Both the position numbers and the translations under genes were made by a program. This document shows, piece by piece, positions 1-11,324 of a stretch of 64,000 nt of DNA. The notes under the pieces are model-generated. The model was not told where the DNA came from and did no database searches. It worked only from the letters and a program-made list of their open reading frames with translations. The DNA is from Fomes fomentarius (lineage: Eukaryota > Basidiomycota > Agaricomycetes > Polyporales > Polyporaceae). The number at the start of each line of letters is the position of its first letter. Within the stretch, counting starts at the first letter, position 1. Where the stretch lies: the NCBI GenBank assembly GCA_022606135.1, contig JABYQN010000001.1:3162001-3226000 (forward strand), read 5' to 3'.

Positions 1-2303
1 GACGCGCTGGTGCGTGTTCCAGACTGTAGGAAGCGCAGGTCAGTGGTAGTACTGTGATACTAGCAAGTGTAGAGGGCATACATAATGCAAGCTCTGGTTA
101 CCATGAAGTCGACGACAGTCAGTGGTCCATAGCGTGTGGCGATAGAGCGGCCGTGCGTACCTTCCGCTGGGCTGATTGTCACTGCCAGGGCATACTGGTC
201 TTCGGACCCTGTAGCTAATTTGCGCTTTTCTTTGTAGAACGCGACTGGAGTAAAGTCAGACTCATGAGACCATTTCACCAACAGCTTGCGACGTACTCTT
301 CTTCCTGATGAAGACTTCCGTCGGGAGGTCTTTACCACCAAGCTTCCGCTTCTCGATCAACTCAGGCACTTTGTCAAGCAGCGATTGTGCCTTCTCGTAA
401 TCCTTCAACGAGATATAGCACCCCGCCGCGATGAAATAATATGTTGCATGACTCCTGCGCATATACGATTAAATCAGCAGATGTTCGTGCTAACCACAAG
501 AAATCACATGCACCAGCTGTTGATCTCGGTGACCCGGATGAACGCATCTGCCGCCTCCTGGTACCGTCTTTGCGAAAGCAATGTCCACGCGAGCTCAAAA
601 AGAAGCTGCCAAGCATGTCGGATCGTGGAAACGATACAAACAAGCATTTTGCAGAACTTACCAAACCATCGGCTTGGGCGAATGTGTGCGGCATATCCGG
701 TGCCAAGCCACCCTGGAGAACCTTGATCGCGCCCTCCGGGTCATAGGACATGCGCAGGATTTTGGCCTATTTTTGTAGGAGTAGTGTGAATGGTAGAGAT
801 CGGTAGAGATTGATCAATAGCCTTGGAAGCCACGCACTCGGTTCAGAATCCATAACGAACCAGTGGGATAGCGCGCTTCCAGTCTGCGGGAGTGTATGGT
901 CAGGTTCAGGGCACCGCGCCATGTGTGTAACGAAGGGATGCTGACTTGTCGACAATCGCACGATATTGCTTCAGTATGTGCTCTTCGTCGGCTTGATAAC
1001 CGGTGAGAAGTAGAATGACTCCATGATATGTCATAAGCGACAATCTAGAAGGAATAAGTTCACGCTCACAAGCAGGTTATTCATGGAAAACACTGACCCT
1101 GCGAACACGGCATGCACGTCGGTCTTGGCAGCAGATACGGCGAGAGCGCGGAGAGCAAGTTTCCTGTCGTGGTTGAAGCCTAGGAAGCCGACCACGCCGC
1201 TATTTTTGCGAGTCAGTACAAATAGTGAGAGGACCTGAGAATATATGCGTACCGTATCTTCACAGGGAGCAGAGAAAATACGAGGTTGAAGAGACTAGTT
1301 TGGGAAGCATTCAGGATCGAGAGACAGGCGGGACCCACATGGTGAAGGGAAACCTACCCATATCCTGTACCAAGAGATCAGCGAGAGCAGGCACTGATGT
1401 AGAGGAATGCGCACCGAACGCTGTTCCAGACAATACCAGCTCGTCTACCGAGCCTTCCTGAGCTACGATCGGGAGAGAGGACGTAGTCGGCACTGTCAAG
1501 GTTGCGCCAGTAAAGCGGCTGAAGAAGCCGGACCTGGCTGGCTTCGGGGCCGCTGGTGTGCTGGCGGTGGAGGCCTCTGAGCGAATGCTCGCAGCGCTGG
1601 AACCAGGTGCGGAGCCCGCCGGAGTTGCGTAATCATCAAGACCGTTGGGATACACCGTCTTATATAACCTGCGGATAACAGAGTTGTAAGTTGGGAAACA
1701 CGTTAGGAGATAAACGTGCGTACTTGGTGAACTTGGAATGCGCGCTACAGGAATGCTGTAAATAGCGAGTACACGAAGATGAGGCATGTGCTGACCTATT
1801 CATGGCATACAAGCACTGGATGTAACCCATGTAGGACTCGCTATTGAATGGCACCGCGTGAGGCGATTGACATTGGAAGACGCATATGGACCTACCTGAG
1901 GGCGTGGGTGAGGCCAAGAAGAATGACAGCATCTGAGTGCAGCAATTCCCATTCAGTCCCTGGAGGAAACTGAGTAGTCTGAGAAGAATATCTGGACAGT
2001 CTGAGTTCTTTCTTTGCGCCTGCTTCGGAGAGGGCGAGTAGCCGAGAGGCTTCGGCCATCAAACCGGTCTGCGGGGATTGGGCGTGAGTGCAGGGCTCTC
2101 GTATTGGACAATGTAGAGTGACATACCTCCATGCCCAACGCAGCCTCAAGGAAGGCACAGGCGCCATAACCCAACGCATGGAAGGGCGAGTCCCCTGCTG
2201 CGAAGGTGTCGCGTGCTTGGTGGAGCTCGTTGGCGAACAGGTAATTGAAGCCGACGGTGGCGGCGCGGAGCTGGGCCTGGGTGTCCAGAGGGTTGCTGTC
2301 CAT
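1..2303 (-). CDS. IML2: Iml2/TTC39-like TPR protein (DUF3808), 3' part missing
   Basis: Family members are tetratricopeptide proteins of the outer mitochondrial membrane, cytosol and nucleus; yeast Iml2 helps clear inclusion bodies linked to lipid droplets. The start is ATG at 2303. First exons are 2127-2303, 1896-2068, 1796-1840, 1724-1744 (21 nt) and one beginning at 1668; all keep frame through GT-AG introns. Typical blocks are [17 protein letters not shown] and [17 protein letters not shown] near the N-terminus, [15 protein letters not shown], then [16 protein letters not shown] followed by a serine/alanine-rich insert. Further downstream come [35 protein letters not shown], and the TPR-like [20 protein letters not shown] with [19 protein letters not shown]. 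The reading still looks coding ([18 protein letters not shown]) near 180-240, so the C-terminus lies beyond the left edge. Later exon borders were not all resolved. It is head-to-head with the IRS4-like gene. The family call is from recognised motifs; the cellular role is from the family. Confidence 0.85.
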
Positions 2304-2545
2304 GGCGTATCCGTCGTTACGGCGGTATGTGGTGGACGACAAGAGGGGATAGCGGCGTCAAAGATGTGGTAGTAAGCATCATCGACAGGCTACAGCCACC
2401 CGACAGCCAGTAGCCACTCATAATATCCCTCGCGCGTCTCAGACGCGTCCCAGTGTCGGCTGTTGCCGAACCCGCTCTCTCTCCCGCCCACGACGTGCTC
2501 GACGTCGATCACAACGAACACACAACCTCGCCTGTTGTTGCCATC
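2304..2545. promoter_or_regulatory. Shared promoter of IML2-like and IRS4-like genes
   Basis: The two start codons face away from each other over 242 bp, so both promoters must lie here or overlap the leaders. The segment contains one ACGCGT hexamer (2443-2448), the core of MluI cell-cycle boxes in yeasts. Whether it acts here is unknown. A GTG at 2453 opens the same frame as the IRS4 gene but is not a credible fungal start. Confidence 0.5.
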
Positions 2546-4256
2546 ATGGCCTCGTCCGCAGTGAAGGCCCGCATACAGGCCTTTGAGACCATGCAGCTCT
2601 CCAACGCGACCGTGGTGTCGCGCTCTCCACCAGACCTCCTCGAAACACCAATCTCGCCTACTGCCACTTCCATTTCGCCCATCCTCCCTTCTACTCCCTC
2701 CACGCCTCTCAGGTCGATGTCTCCCTCTCCCTCCCCGTCTCCTCCAATTCTTGGGCGGAAAACTTCACTCATCGATCTCAAAGACTGGATCGTAGATGAC
2801 GGGCCTCTTCCCTATGTCCCAAGGCAGAAACCGCCTGTCGCACGCAGGCTGCCTTCAGTAGGGCCCAAGCCTACTCCAAGACATGTTTCCGACTCCATGC
2901 TCAGCAAAATCCCTCCCCCTCTCATCAGTCTCAACTCCCCGCCCAAAACGCGTGGTGCCCCTCCGCTGCCACCCAGGAAGCCATCCTATACATCTCTCAA
3001 GTCCGTCTCTCCTTCCAATTCTTCTTCGTCCTCTCTCGCCCGCAACGGAACCCAGCACCCTCCTATCCCTATCCCAACAAGGTCATCGTCTGATTCCCTT
3101 ACCGTCGATCACACTTACCCACCACTGGCCAAATTGGGAATCAACATTCCCTCTCGTCATGTGCCTGCTTCCTCCATCTCGTCTTTCCACTCCGTCTCGC
3201 TCTCTTCAGATGGAGGCACAGACCCTGCCACCCCAGGCACCGCAAATTCTTACTCAAACCACGTCGCCACCTTTCCCATCGACAGGGACGACTTTGACCC
3301 AGACCGTGGAAGTCTTCGCGAGCCAGATGCGGTCAGTCTTGACGAGTCTTTCGAGAACCTGTCTGTGACGTCTGCCGTGAGCCCCTCAATCTCATCCGTC
3401 TCTCACGATTGGGAGGTCTATCCCCAGAAACGTGCCCCAGAACCTCCGAAGCTCCCACAACGACCATCGAAACCACCAGCCTCAGCTCCTACTTCTCCTC
3501 GACATTCCCCGCTTTTGGTGCCCAAGCGCGATGCTCCGCCTCCGCCTCCGCCATCTCGGCCACGTCCTCCTTCATCACGCAATTCTCTAGCATCTACTTC
3601 TGCAGCCTCTACGTCTGACCGCTCCTCAATAGTCAGTACTGCGACGTCACGGACAAGCGTCAGTACGCGGAGCACAACGACGCCGAAACCCAAATCCGCA
3701 CAGCTCGCGCGACCCACCCCCGTGCCACCTGCCGCGCGCAGACGATATGAAGCAGTCTTCAAAGGGAACGTGATCGCCTCCCGTCAGGCGGAGCGAGCCA
3801 AATCACCTCCCCCCAATCGCAAGCCCAGGCAAGCAGCTGGCTGGCGAGGGCTTTCGGTGGATCTGATCACCAACCCGGAGTTCACGTCGAACGCCGGGTC
3901 GGCGGCGCTGGCAGAATCAGTTGACGAGGAGATTGGACCAGAGGACAGACTGGACGGCGAGACAGTGCGTGCGATATGGAAGCTATCGAGGTTAGAGAGG
4001 GCAACGCTGCGTGTGATATGGTCAGTCCCCGCTTGTTGATCTGGCATGCCACGGCGTGCAGGTGCTGACGACATCATTATGCAGGGTGGAATGCGACCCG
4101 GCGGGCACGGGTTTTCTGGATCGAGACGGCTTCGTGAAAGGGATGTGGCGAATTGACGAGGAGCTGCGCAAAGCGCAGATGCAGAGACATCTAATGCCGC
4201 GCATCCACCTGCGCCAGCCGAAACCCACGCATGCGCCGAGACCGATACTGCGATGA
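2546..4256 (+). CDS. IRS4/TAX4-like protein with C-terminal EH domain
   Basis: Two exons, 2546-4020 and 4085-4256, encode about 548 residues. The chosen start is the ATG in ATCATGG, giving MASSAVKARIQAFETMQL, which matches how Irs4-type proteins begin. Residues about 20-420 are low-complexity Ser/Pro-rich with repeated polyproline SH3-type stretches. The C-terminal ~100 residues form one EH domain, built across the intron: ETVRAIWKLSRLERATLRVI joins VECDPAGTGFLDRDGFVK, with the EF-hand-like loop D-P-A-G-T-G-F-L. In yeast, Irs4 and Tax4 bind and activate the inositol 5-phosphatase Inp51, affecting PI(4,5)P2 levels, autophagy and rDNA silencing. That role here is inferred. Splicing at codon TG|G restores tryptophan in the EH domain, which supports the intron. 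Confidence 0.82.
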
Positions 4257-4759
4257 CCGATGACACGCGGTTTATCTCTGGACGTAAATATCCGGACATA
4301 TATGAGGCATCCGCGAACTGTACGACTACTTCACCTCTCGACAATCTTTACACTGCGGATGCTGTCACCGTCAATATCCACGTTCACTCACGACCAGAAA
4401 CTTAAACACATCGCATAGAGATAATGACATACCCTACACCATATCTTCTCGTTACAAAGTGCCATGTATGAATACAGAACGTATCTTGTGACACGCGCAT
4501 GCAAGGAATCAAACCATAGTACTGGATTGTATACGCTGCCGGAACAGAGTTGACGTCAGTTCTGGGGCCGTCCCCGATCATGCACGCGCGCCTCGCACTG
4601 CGGTTGAGTACCTTCGTCACGGACCATGTTCATGGCCATGCACTAGCCTGACGCGCATTCATAGGCCACTTCCTCCTGCCCTTTCCACCTTCTCTCTCTC
4701 CAAATTCTATCTGAACGCACAGAACCCGACCCACGCCCAGTGAATCGCTACAAGAAATC
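4257..4759. other. Intergenic spacer, IRS4-like 3' side to CoA kinase
   Basis: No convincing coding sequence on either strand. It should hold the 3' UTR of the IRS4-like gene and the promoter and leader of the dephospho-CoA kinase. The last ~100 bases before the kinase ATG are pyrimidine-rich, as usual for fungal leaders. Confidence 0.5.
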
Positions 4760-5738
4760 ATGCTAGGTAGGCCTCACTGTGCCTGCCCTACGCCGCTCGT
4801 ACTAACCCGAGTTTCTACGACTTCGCTTGCGTGTCCCGAATTCCACGTACACTGAACCCACACTCACTGCACGTATTCCAACGCCTCGCCACCACACCCG
4901 GACCCACCACACCCATCGTCCATTGCCCCCTGGGACACACCTGTGACTTGCAGTCATCGGCCTCACCGGCGGAATCGCGACGGGAAAGTCCACAGTCTCC
5001 TCCCTGCTCCGCGCCCACCACCTGCCCATCGTCGACGCAGACGTGCTCGCGCGCAAGGTCGTCGAGCCGGGCACGCCCGCGCTCGCGCAGATCGTGCGCG
5101 CGTTCGGGCCGGACGTCCTCCTCCCCGACGGCCGCCTCGACCGCGCGAAGCTCGGCCGCGTCGTCTTCGCGGACGAGGACAAGCGGCGGACGCTGAACGC
5201 CATCGTCCACCCTGCGGTGCGCCGGGAGATGTTCTGGAGCATACTGCGCTGCTGGTGGAGGGGCGAGCGGGTGTGTGTGCTGGACGTGCCGCTGTTGATT
5301 GAGGGCGGGCTGTGGAAGTGGGTCGGGAAGGTCGTCGTCGTATATTGGTGCGTCCAGACGGTCTCCCTGTCGTGTGCTGCGCAACGCTAGTGGTTGGACT
5401 GATACAAGGCGTGTTCTGTGTTCAGTTCTGCGGAGATCCAGCTGCAACGTCTCATGAAGCGTGACAATTCGTCCCGAGAAGACGCGTCGGCCCGCCTGAA
5501 CGCGCAACTGCCCATAACAGAGAAGGTCCAGTACGCGGATATCGTCATAGACAACTCCGGGACACCCCAGGAACTCGAACGGCAGGTGGACTTGTTTGTC
5601 CAGCGCATTCTGAAAGATGCAGGCTGGTCGTGGAGGTTATCCTGGCTCTTTCCACCGTTCGGCGTCGCGTCGGCACTATGGGCACTTGGTTGGAGGGCCC
5701 TTCGCCGCTCCCAAAAGGCAAAATCGCGCAGGAGGTGA
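4760..5738 (+). CDS. CAB5: Dephospho-CoA kinase (Cab5/CoaE family)
   Basis: Catalyses the last step of coenzyme A synthesis, ATP-dependent phosphorylation of the 3'-OH of dephospho-CoA. Exons are 4760-4766 (7 nt), 4954-5347 and 5426-5738, about 237 residues. The tiny first exon ATG-CTA-G joins TCATCGG to give MLVIGLTGGIATGKSTV, with the P-loop GGIATGKS. Then follow the substrate-site signature VDADVLARKVV, VHPAVRREMF, VLDVPLLIEGGLWKW, and the lid region QLQRLMKRDNSSREDASARL with DIVIDNSG. The second junction TG|T restores VVVVYCSAE, as in the family. The C-terminus has a hydrophobic segment (WLFPPFGVASALWALGW) before a basic tail, which could anchor the enzyme to a membrane. Alternative start ATGs inside exon 2 would remove the P-loop and are rejected. 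Confidence 0.92.
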
Positions 5739-5995
5739 CATCACGTATCATTCTCGTTCTTGTGATCTTATCCATGTCTTGACAATTCGCTCGTTCTCTT
5801 GATCTTGTACTCGCTTCGGTCTCGGCACTGTAATGTACTATCATATTGTGTCTATCTCACCTCCTTGTCACTCTCGCAAATACGCATATCAGTTCGTTAC
5901 ACACATCATCAACTTTGCATTGTGAGGATCACAAGATACAAAGACACTAGTGCGAAGATAGTCCAGAGCAAATACCAACGCCGTACTCATTGCAC

Positions 5996-7600
5996 TCACG
6001 CATGTGTGGCCCGATGGCCAACAGCACCTCCACGCCGTCCACGACCGCCTCCGCCGCGCCTACCATAACCTCCCCAACCACCGACGTATGCTCCCGGACC
6101 CATCAGACCAATACCACCCGGCTCACCGAATGTTGCAACGTTGCGCTCCCTCTCCTCTTCTCGGCGGTTGCGCCCTCCTCCCCTGCGACCACCCCGTCCA
6201 CGACCATCACCCGAAGGTCCATTGCTGCCCGAAGACAAGGAGTCAAAGAACGACTTCTTTGGGTTGTATGCAGTTGTGGTGCCATCCTCCTCTTTCTTCT
6301 CCTCTGCCGCAGCCTCACTACCTTCATCTTCACCGTCGTTCTTCGGAGTCCCCCGGGGAGACGGCGCAAGAGCAGCTTTATCGAAGCGAGCGTTAGAGCT
6401 CTCGAAGTCGAAGTCCGTTGCAGGCACGCGCAAGTCGCCCCCCTTAAGCTCTGGGCCGCCGCGGCCGCCCCTGCGCCCACCACGCTGCTGCTGATTCGCG
6501 CCATTGCCGTTCGACACGTGCAGGTCGCCAATTGCCCGCTGAATAGTCTCCATCGAAGCCGTAACCGAGTTGACAGAGGGATTGCGGGCATTACGTGGGG
6601 GGGCTGCGGCAGTACCATTGGCCTGGGCTTGCGGGTTAGGTGCTTGGCCAGGTTGCTGGGACCCCGAAGGCTGAGCAGCCTGCTGGCGGTTCGCGTATGC
6701 TTGTTGTTGCCTTGGAGGCACTTGCGCTTGGCCCTGCTGTGGTGGTACAGCGCCAGCTGCTTGTTGCGGATACTGAGGCGAGCCATAAGGAGGGTAGGTG
6801 GGTGCTATCTGGGGTTGCGGTGAAGCCTATATATCGACGCGTCAGTGCTACGACTACGTATTGCATTGAAGATGACGCATCGCAACCGCGAAGTCAGAAG
6901 GAAGGCAACGGTATATCCACAAGGTTTTATGCGCTCTCGGACAATCGAGCATTTGCTCGTACATCCGTCAATGGTTTCATCATACGCATACGTAGTCACG
7001 TGCTTCGAACAGCAAGAAGGTACTTACACCAAGCACCGCGGGATCATCGTGAACATTCCTCCGTTGTTGCGCTGCTGGCTCGTCAACGGCGAGATCCTTC
7101 ACCTCCGATGCACGAAAGATTATGTATGTGTACGGTTCTTGCACAGGAGGGATGTACTCGTTTGACGGTCTAGGTGCAAAAGACGAAGTCAGCAGCTGTG
7201 CGCAAAAAACAAGCCCCTTGGAACGATGATCAGAAGGAAGGCAACGGAGAGATCCACACGAGGTATATGCGCTCTCGGATATGTGAGCAGTAGCTCTTTT
7301 ACATCCGAAATGGCTTCATCCCACTAACACGTCGTTCAAAAGTGTTCCTCACCTCCGCGACTCCGTTCCCATAGAGTACACTGCATACGGGGTAAGTAGG
7401 GGAGGCATGCATATACTTGAGACACTCACCATTCGAAAGTTGTATTGTTGACGCGACGGGGTCGATGCCCGCCAGAATACCTCTGTATCGTACATCTGAA
7501 TGAGAAATGAGAGAGATTGGTTTTCTGTACGAGCTCGTCAGCATCTGGGCCCGTAGGAGACGAGGGGCGACGCGTACCCGATAAAACTGAGAGCGGCCAT
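5996..7600 (-). CDS. SCD6: Scd6/LSM14/RAP55-family mRNP repressor
   Basis: Translation repressor and decapping activator of P-bodies and stress granules. Five exons (7600-7578, 7524-7430, 7380-7353, 7169-7028, 6826-5996) sum to 1,119 nt, 372 residues. The N-terminal LSm domain is assembled over exons 1-4: MAALSFIG, KPISLISHSDVRYRGILAGI, STIQLSN, VYSMGTESRR, then PSNEYIPPVQEPYTYIIFRA and SEVKDL. Exon 3 is only 28 nt. A Pro/Gln-rich linker follows, then the FDF motif (DFDFESSNARFDK), the FFD box (KKSFFDSLS), the TFG box (NVATFGEPG) and RGG clusters in the tail, in the canonical family order. Introns 3 and 4 are unusually long (183 and 201 nt) and share a repeat. Tail-to-tail with the CoA kinase, head-to-head with PGS1. 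Confidence 0.93.
6895..6982. repeat. Copy A of intronic repeat, SCD6 intron 4
   Basis: Begins cagaaggaaggcaacgg and ends atggtttcatc. It aligns with 7231-7320 in the same orientation, with blocks gaaggcaacgg, atgcgctctcgga, acatccg and atgg-ttcatc conserved and roughly 80% identity by eye. It lies entirely within intron 4. Confidence 0.85.
7231..7320. repeat. Copy B of intronic repeat, SCD6 intron 3
   Basis: Direct partner of the copy at 6895-6982, lying entirely within intron 3. The 142-nt exon 4 separates the two copies and is itself not duplicated. Small indels of 1-2 nt separate the copies, so the duplication is not very recent. Confidence 0.85.
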
Positions 7601-7796
7601 GGTGATGAAAGGAAGGCGAAGGAAATCTAGAGACTCGTCAAAGCCTGCAGCAGCGTGTAACAACCAATGCCCCCGGCATCTCCCGTTCTCACGCTACGTT
7701 GGCGCGTCATGGTACCGCGCCAGTGAACTGAACATGACCTGACCGCGACGGTATCCGACTTGTCCAGCTCGATGTTTGGGGCCGTGACGCTGCACA
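7601..7796. promoter_or_regulatory. Shared promoter of SCD6 and PGS1
   Basis: The two start codons diverge over 196 bp, leaving room for both core promoters and leaders only if they overlap. No TATA box is evident on either side. Confidence 0.5.
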
Positions 7797-9750
7797 ATGC
7801 TCCGACTCTCTCGCCTGCGCTTATACTCCCCGCTTTTGCCAATAGCAGCGGTTCACAGACCTCGGAACGTCTCGACCTCCTCGTTTGATCCCACAATCCG
7901 CCAGTTCCTAGTCAAACTTGCTGAACAGCAGCCATGCTTCTCCATGCGCTCATCGAGCGTGTCCATATTGCACGAACCGCGACTATTCTACCAGACCTTG
8001 CTTGTGCGTGCTGTCGCCTTGCGCATTACAATGGTGTTTGACCGCATCTTGCGAATACCAGAATATGATACGAAATGCACGACATAGACTATTCATATCA
8101 TCCCTATACATTGGTCACGAAGACGTGGAGCTTGTGAGCACGAGCTGTTGAAATAATCAGGTACGAAGTGTTCACCTTTCTGCCAGGTTGATACTATACG
8201 TGCGTCTTTGCGCGGGAACCCCTCTCTACAAGTCTACCTACACCTCGATTTCAATCGTTCGACGCGCCCCGGCTCAAGTTCAACAGCGCGTATACTCCTC
8301 CCTCTGCTGCAACAATATCCAGATAGGGTGCATGTCTACCTATTCCGAAGTCCAAAGCTCAAGGGCATCATGGCACGCCTGGTACCACCGCGGATCAACG
8401 AAGGTTGGGGGACATGGCATCCGAAGATTTACGGTGCCGACGATACTATTGTGATTTCTGGGTAAGGGTGTACGTCTCAAATGCACGGCGCAGCGAACGA
8501 GGGGCTGAGATATTGCTCCTTACCAGTGCAAACTTGAACACATCTTACTTCTCGGATCGACAAGACCGTTACTTACAGTTTACGTCTCAGCCGCGATTAG
8601 CAGACTATTGCTTCGAATTCCTGCGGGCAGCTCGGACGTTCTCATTCAGCCTCCTCCCTTCACCGGGATCATCTGAAGACTACGTGGTCCGCTGGCCGGA
8701 TGCAAATACTCATCCACATCGAATAGAGGATAAGGCGCGACATGCTCTCTTGTCACTTCAACGAGCACAGCAAAACGCATCAACCACATCCTTAGTAACG
8801 TCGACGGACAAAAGCTTATCGGAGAAATCCGACAGGGCAGACGACGTGTTAGTCTTCCCTATCATCCAGGCCGGCCAATTCAACATCCGGGAAGAAGAGC
8901 GGAGCCTCTCACTCCTACTCCGCGAATTGTCTGCGCATCAACGATATTCCGTAACTTCACAATCGCACGAGAAGTACGACGGTCCTCTGGTGGACTTGAC
9001 AAGTGGTTACTTCGCGCTATACAGGCCATTCCAGACGGCATTGATCAACTCCGGTTTGGCATGCAGGATTCTCGCCGCTAGCCCGAAGGTAGATACCACT
9101 TGTCTCCGCGGAGATGAGTAGTATTGAGTTTCTTCCTCTCTCAGGCGAACGGATTCTATGGCTCGAAGGGAATCTCCGGGCGAATTCCCGAGGCCTATAC
9201 GTTATTCGAACGACGATTCATGGGCGCAGTCCGTGCCGCCCAGAAAGAATGGACTCATGAGTCATCGGAGGTCATTACCGGAGTGCAGCTACACGAATGG
9301 GAGCGTGAAGGATGGACGTACCACGCCAAAGGTCAGCCGTACCTAATGATGCCCGATTCGCATTAACTGACCTCACTATTCGCTTCTCCTACCTGTTTGC
9401 TGCCAAATTTGTGGTGCGTTCCTGTACCTCTCAACACCTTCGTGCGGTCTTGTGCCTCCCAACACGGTTCAAATGAAACACCAGGCATCTGGGTGCGTCC
9501 CACCCCGGCCTCTGCCCCCGTCCTGACGTTGTTTGGCTCGACGAACCTCAATTCTCGTTCTGCGAACCTCGACACGGAGTTGTCTTTTGTTCTCGCGACT
9601 ACAAATCCAACGTTGCAGAAGAAACTTGCCGAAGAGGTCGATGGGCTGCGTGATTATGCCCATCCTTGGCGCGGAGAGTACAACTCTGAGACACGGAGGG
9701 TGCGCTTGGGAACATGGGCTTTAGTCGGCATAGTTGGAGGCATGTTGTAG
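7797..9750 (+). CDS. PGS1: CDP-diacylglycerol--glycerol-3-phosphate 3-phosphatidyltransferase
   Basis: Mitochondrial phosphatidylglycerophosphate synthase, the committed step to cardiolipin. Six exons (7797-8003, 8062-8133, 8187-8461, 8527-9088, 9145-9331, 9485-9750) total 1,569 nt, 522 residues. The N-terminus MLRLSRLRLYSPLLPIA is arginine-rich and acid-free, a likely mitochondrial presequence. It has both phospholipase-D HKD motifs: HPKIYGADDTIVISGANLN with SDRQDRY, and GWTYHAKGIWVRP with FGSTNLNSRSANLDTE. Also typical are ARHRLFISSLYIGHEDVEL and NGFYGSKGISGRIPEAYTLF. The third intron joins GG|T inside SGAN and the fifth joins G|GC inside HAKGIW, confirming both splices. The C-terminus ends in a hydrophobic stretch (TWALVGIVGGML). 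Tail-to-tail with DTD. Confidence 0.93.
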
Positions 9751-10241
9751 ACAGCACACCGCGGGTATACGATGTGGTTTTTGTCAGCTGGTAAAAACGC
9801 CACAAGGTTGATTTGAGTACCGAGATGGTTGTGTGAACTGCGCTGCACTGCATCACATGATTTTCTTCCAGTGAGGGTGGCGTGTATGATCGATATATCA
9901 CTCAGCTGTAAGACAGCATTGTGTATGTGGCGACCATGAATCATTGACAAACAGTCCTACTCGACCAGTTTCCTCATGGCCGCTAGCCTTCGGTTGAGTC
10001 TTCGTCATGGCCCGTCATTTCGATACATCCACTTCTACGTACACGCTAAAGCCGAGCGTACCTTGACCACAGAATTGAGTTGTGCCTTGTGAACACTTCC
10101 AGAAGACCTGAACGCATGGCACTCGAATCCGTCCGTTCTTCGGACTCAGCATTGGTAACAACCCATACAAGTGATTGTCATGTGGTGTGGAACCCGCAGC
10201 CTCACCACATACTTAGTGTACGGTAGCATCAAAGTCTATAT
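9751..10241. other. Spacer between convergent PGS1 and DTD
   Basis: Only 3' UTRs and terminators of two converging genes are expected. I see no coding signal, repeat or RNA gene. Confidence 0.5.
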
Positions 10242-11324
10242 TTACGTGGCTTCCACTGCCGCGTACTGGGCGTTGTCCGTCAAGGTTGAAGGCTCTTGTG
10301 TCCGAGGCGTCTGCGTTCCCGACGCGATGGGAGTCCCTTTCTTCGAGGCTGCGCCGGACGCCGACGAATCGACGTACTCAAATTTCCTCGAGTCCAGAGT
10401 GAAAGTTACGGGCCCCTGCGTACGTGTCCCATCTGTCAAAGCCGACCGGGTATGCATTGTAGTCCACACGGCTAACGCACCTCGTTCGTCAGGCGGACGT
10501 CCATCATCGCGCCAAAGCGACCGTCTGTTCGCACCGAGCGCAACGTCAGCCCTTGCATGGTGAGATGCGCGAGTCGCGTGTCTGGGTATATAGACCCCGG
10601 TGCGACCAAGCGAAGACATCGCACCTTGTATCTTCTCCGGTCTATACAGTTCACCCATCTGTTTTAGGAAAGAGCCATACAACTCCCGGGAGGGCCCTGT
10701 CGCCTGAGAGGATCGTGCGGTAAGGAGCAGCAACGACGGCGGGCGGGGAGGTCAGCGGGGAGGAGCGGGCGCATTATGAAGAGAGATACAATACACACCA
10801 TGGCTCGGTGGAAATCGGGCTTTCCCTTGGCTGTGTTGGCAAATAAAGTGAATTGAGAGATACAGAGGACCTCGCCGCCAATGTCCTTGACGTTCCTCTT
10901 CCACATAGCACCCGAAGCATCGTCGGAGAAGACCTTGAGCGAGAGACTGTATTTTAGCAGTCACAGGATTTAGTTCACGTCTTGTCGAATTACTGAGCTG
11001 AGACGCATTGACGGCAACAGACACCGCTAGAATAAAGAGTACTCACATCTGCTTGGTTAGACTTTCGAGATCGGTCGTATTATCATCTGTTCTGCGCGCA
11101 GACGGTAGTTCAGCCGAGACTGATCTGCGGTAGAAGAAAAGAGCAAGTGCGGCGACCTCTACCGATGCCGACAAGGACCATGAGGCCTCTCCCTATGGAA
11201 GATATCACCTCGTTGTCAACTACGTGGGTTATATGTATGAGTCTCCAGTTGATAACTTAGTAGTATTAGAGATGCAAGTACCGGTTACAGAGGCAGAGCT
11301 CACGCGCTGTACAATCGCCCGCAT
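10242..11324 (-). CDS. DTD1: D-aminoacyl-tRNA deacylase (DTD)
   Basis: Hydrolyses D-amino acids from mischarged tRNAs in the cytosol. Seven exons (11324-11282, 11219-11163, 11086-11047, 10946-10799, 10703-10625, 10524-10481, 10415-10242) total 585 nt, 194 residues. The sequence follows the family: MRAIVQRVSSASVT, VDNEVISSIGRGLMVLVGI, DDNTTDLESLTKQ, KVFSDD, MWKRNVKDIGGEVLCISQFT with the catalytic SQFTLFA, KGKPDFHRAM, then FGAMMDVRLTN and the second signature GPVTFTLDSRK. About 40 residues of Ser/Thr/Ala-rich tail follow the usual end of the family. Exons 2, 3 and 6 are only 57, 40 and 44 nt. It is head-to-head with the cyclophilin. Confidence 0.93.

Noticed and set aside
2453..2545. Longer start for the IRS4-like protein at a GTG
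   Set aside because: GTG is not a normal fungal start, and the ATG at 2546 has good context and matches the family N-terminus.
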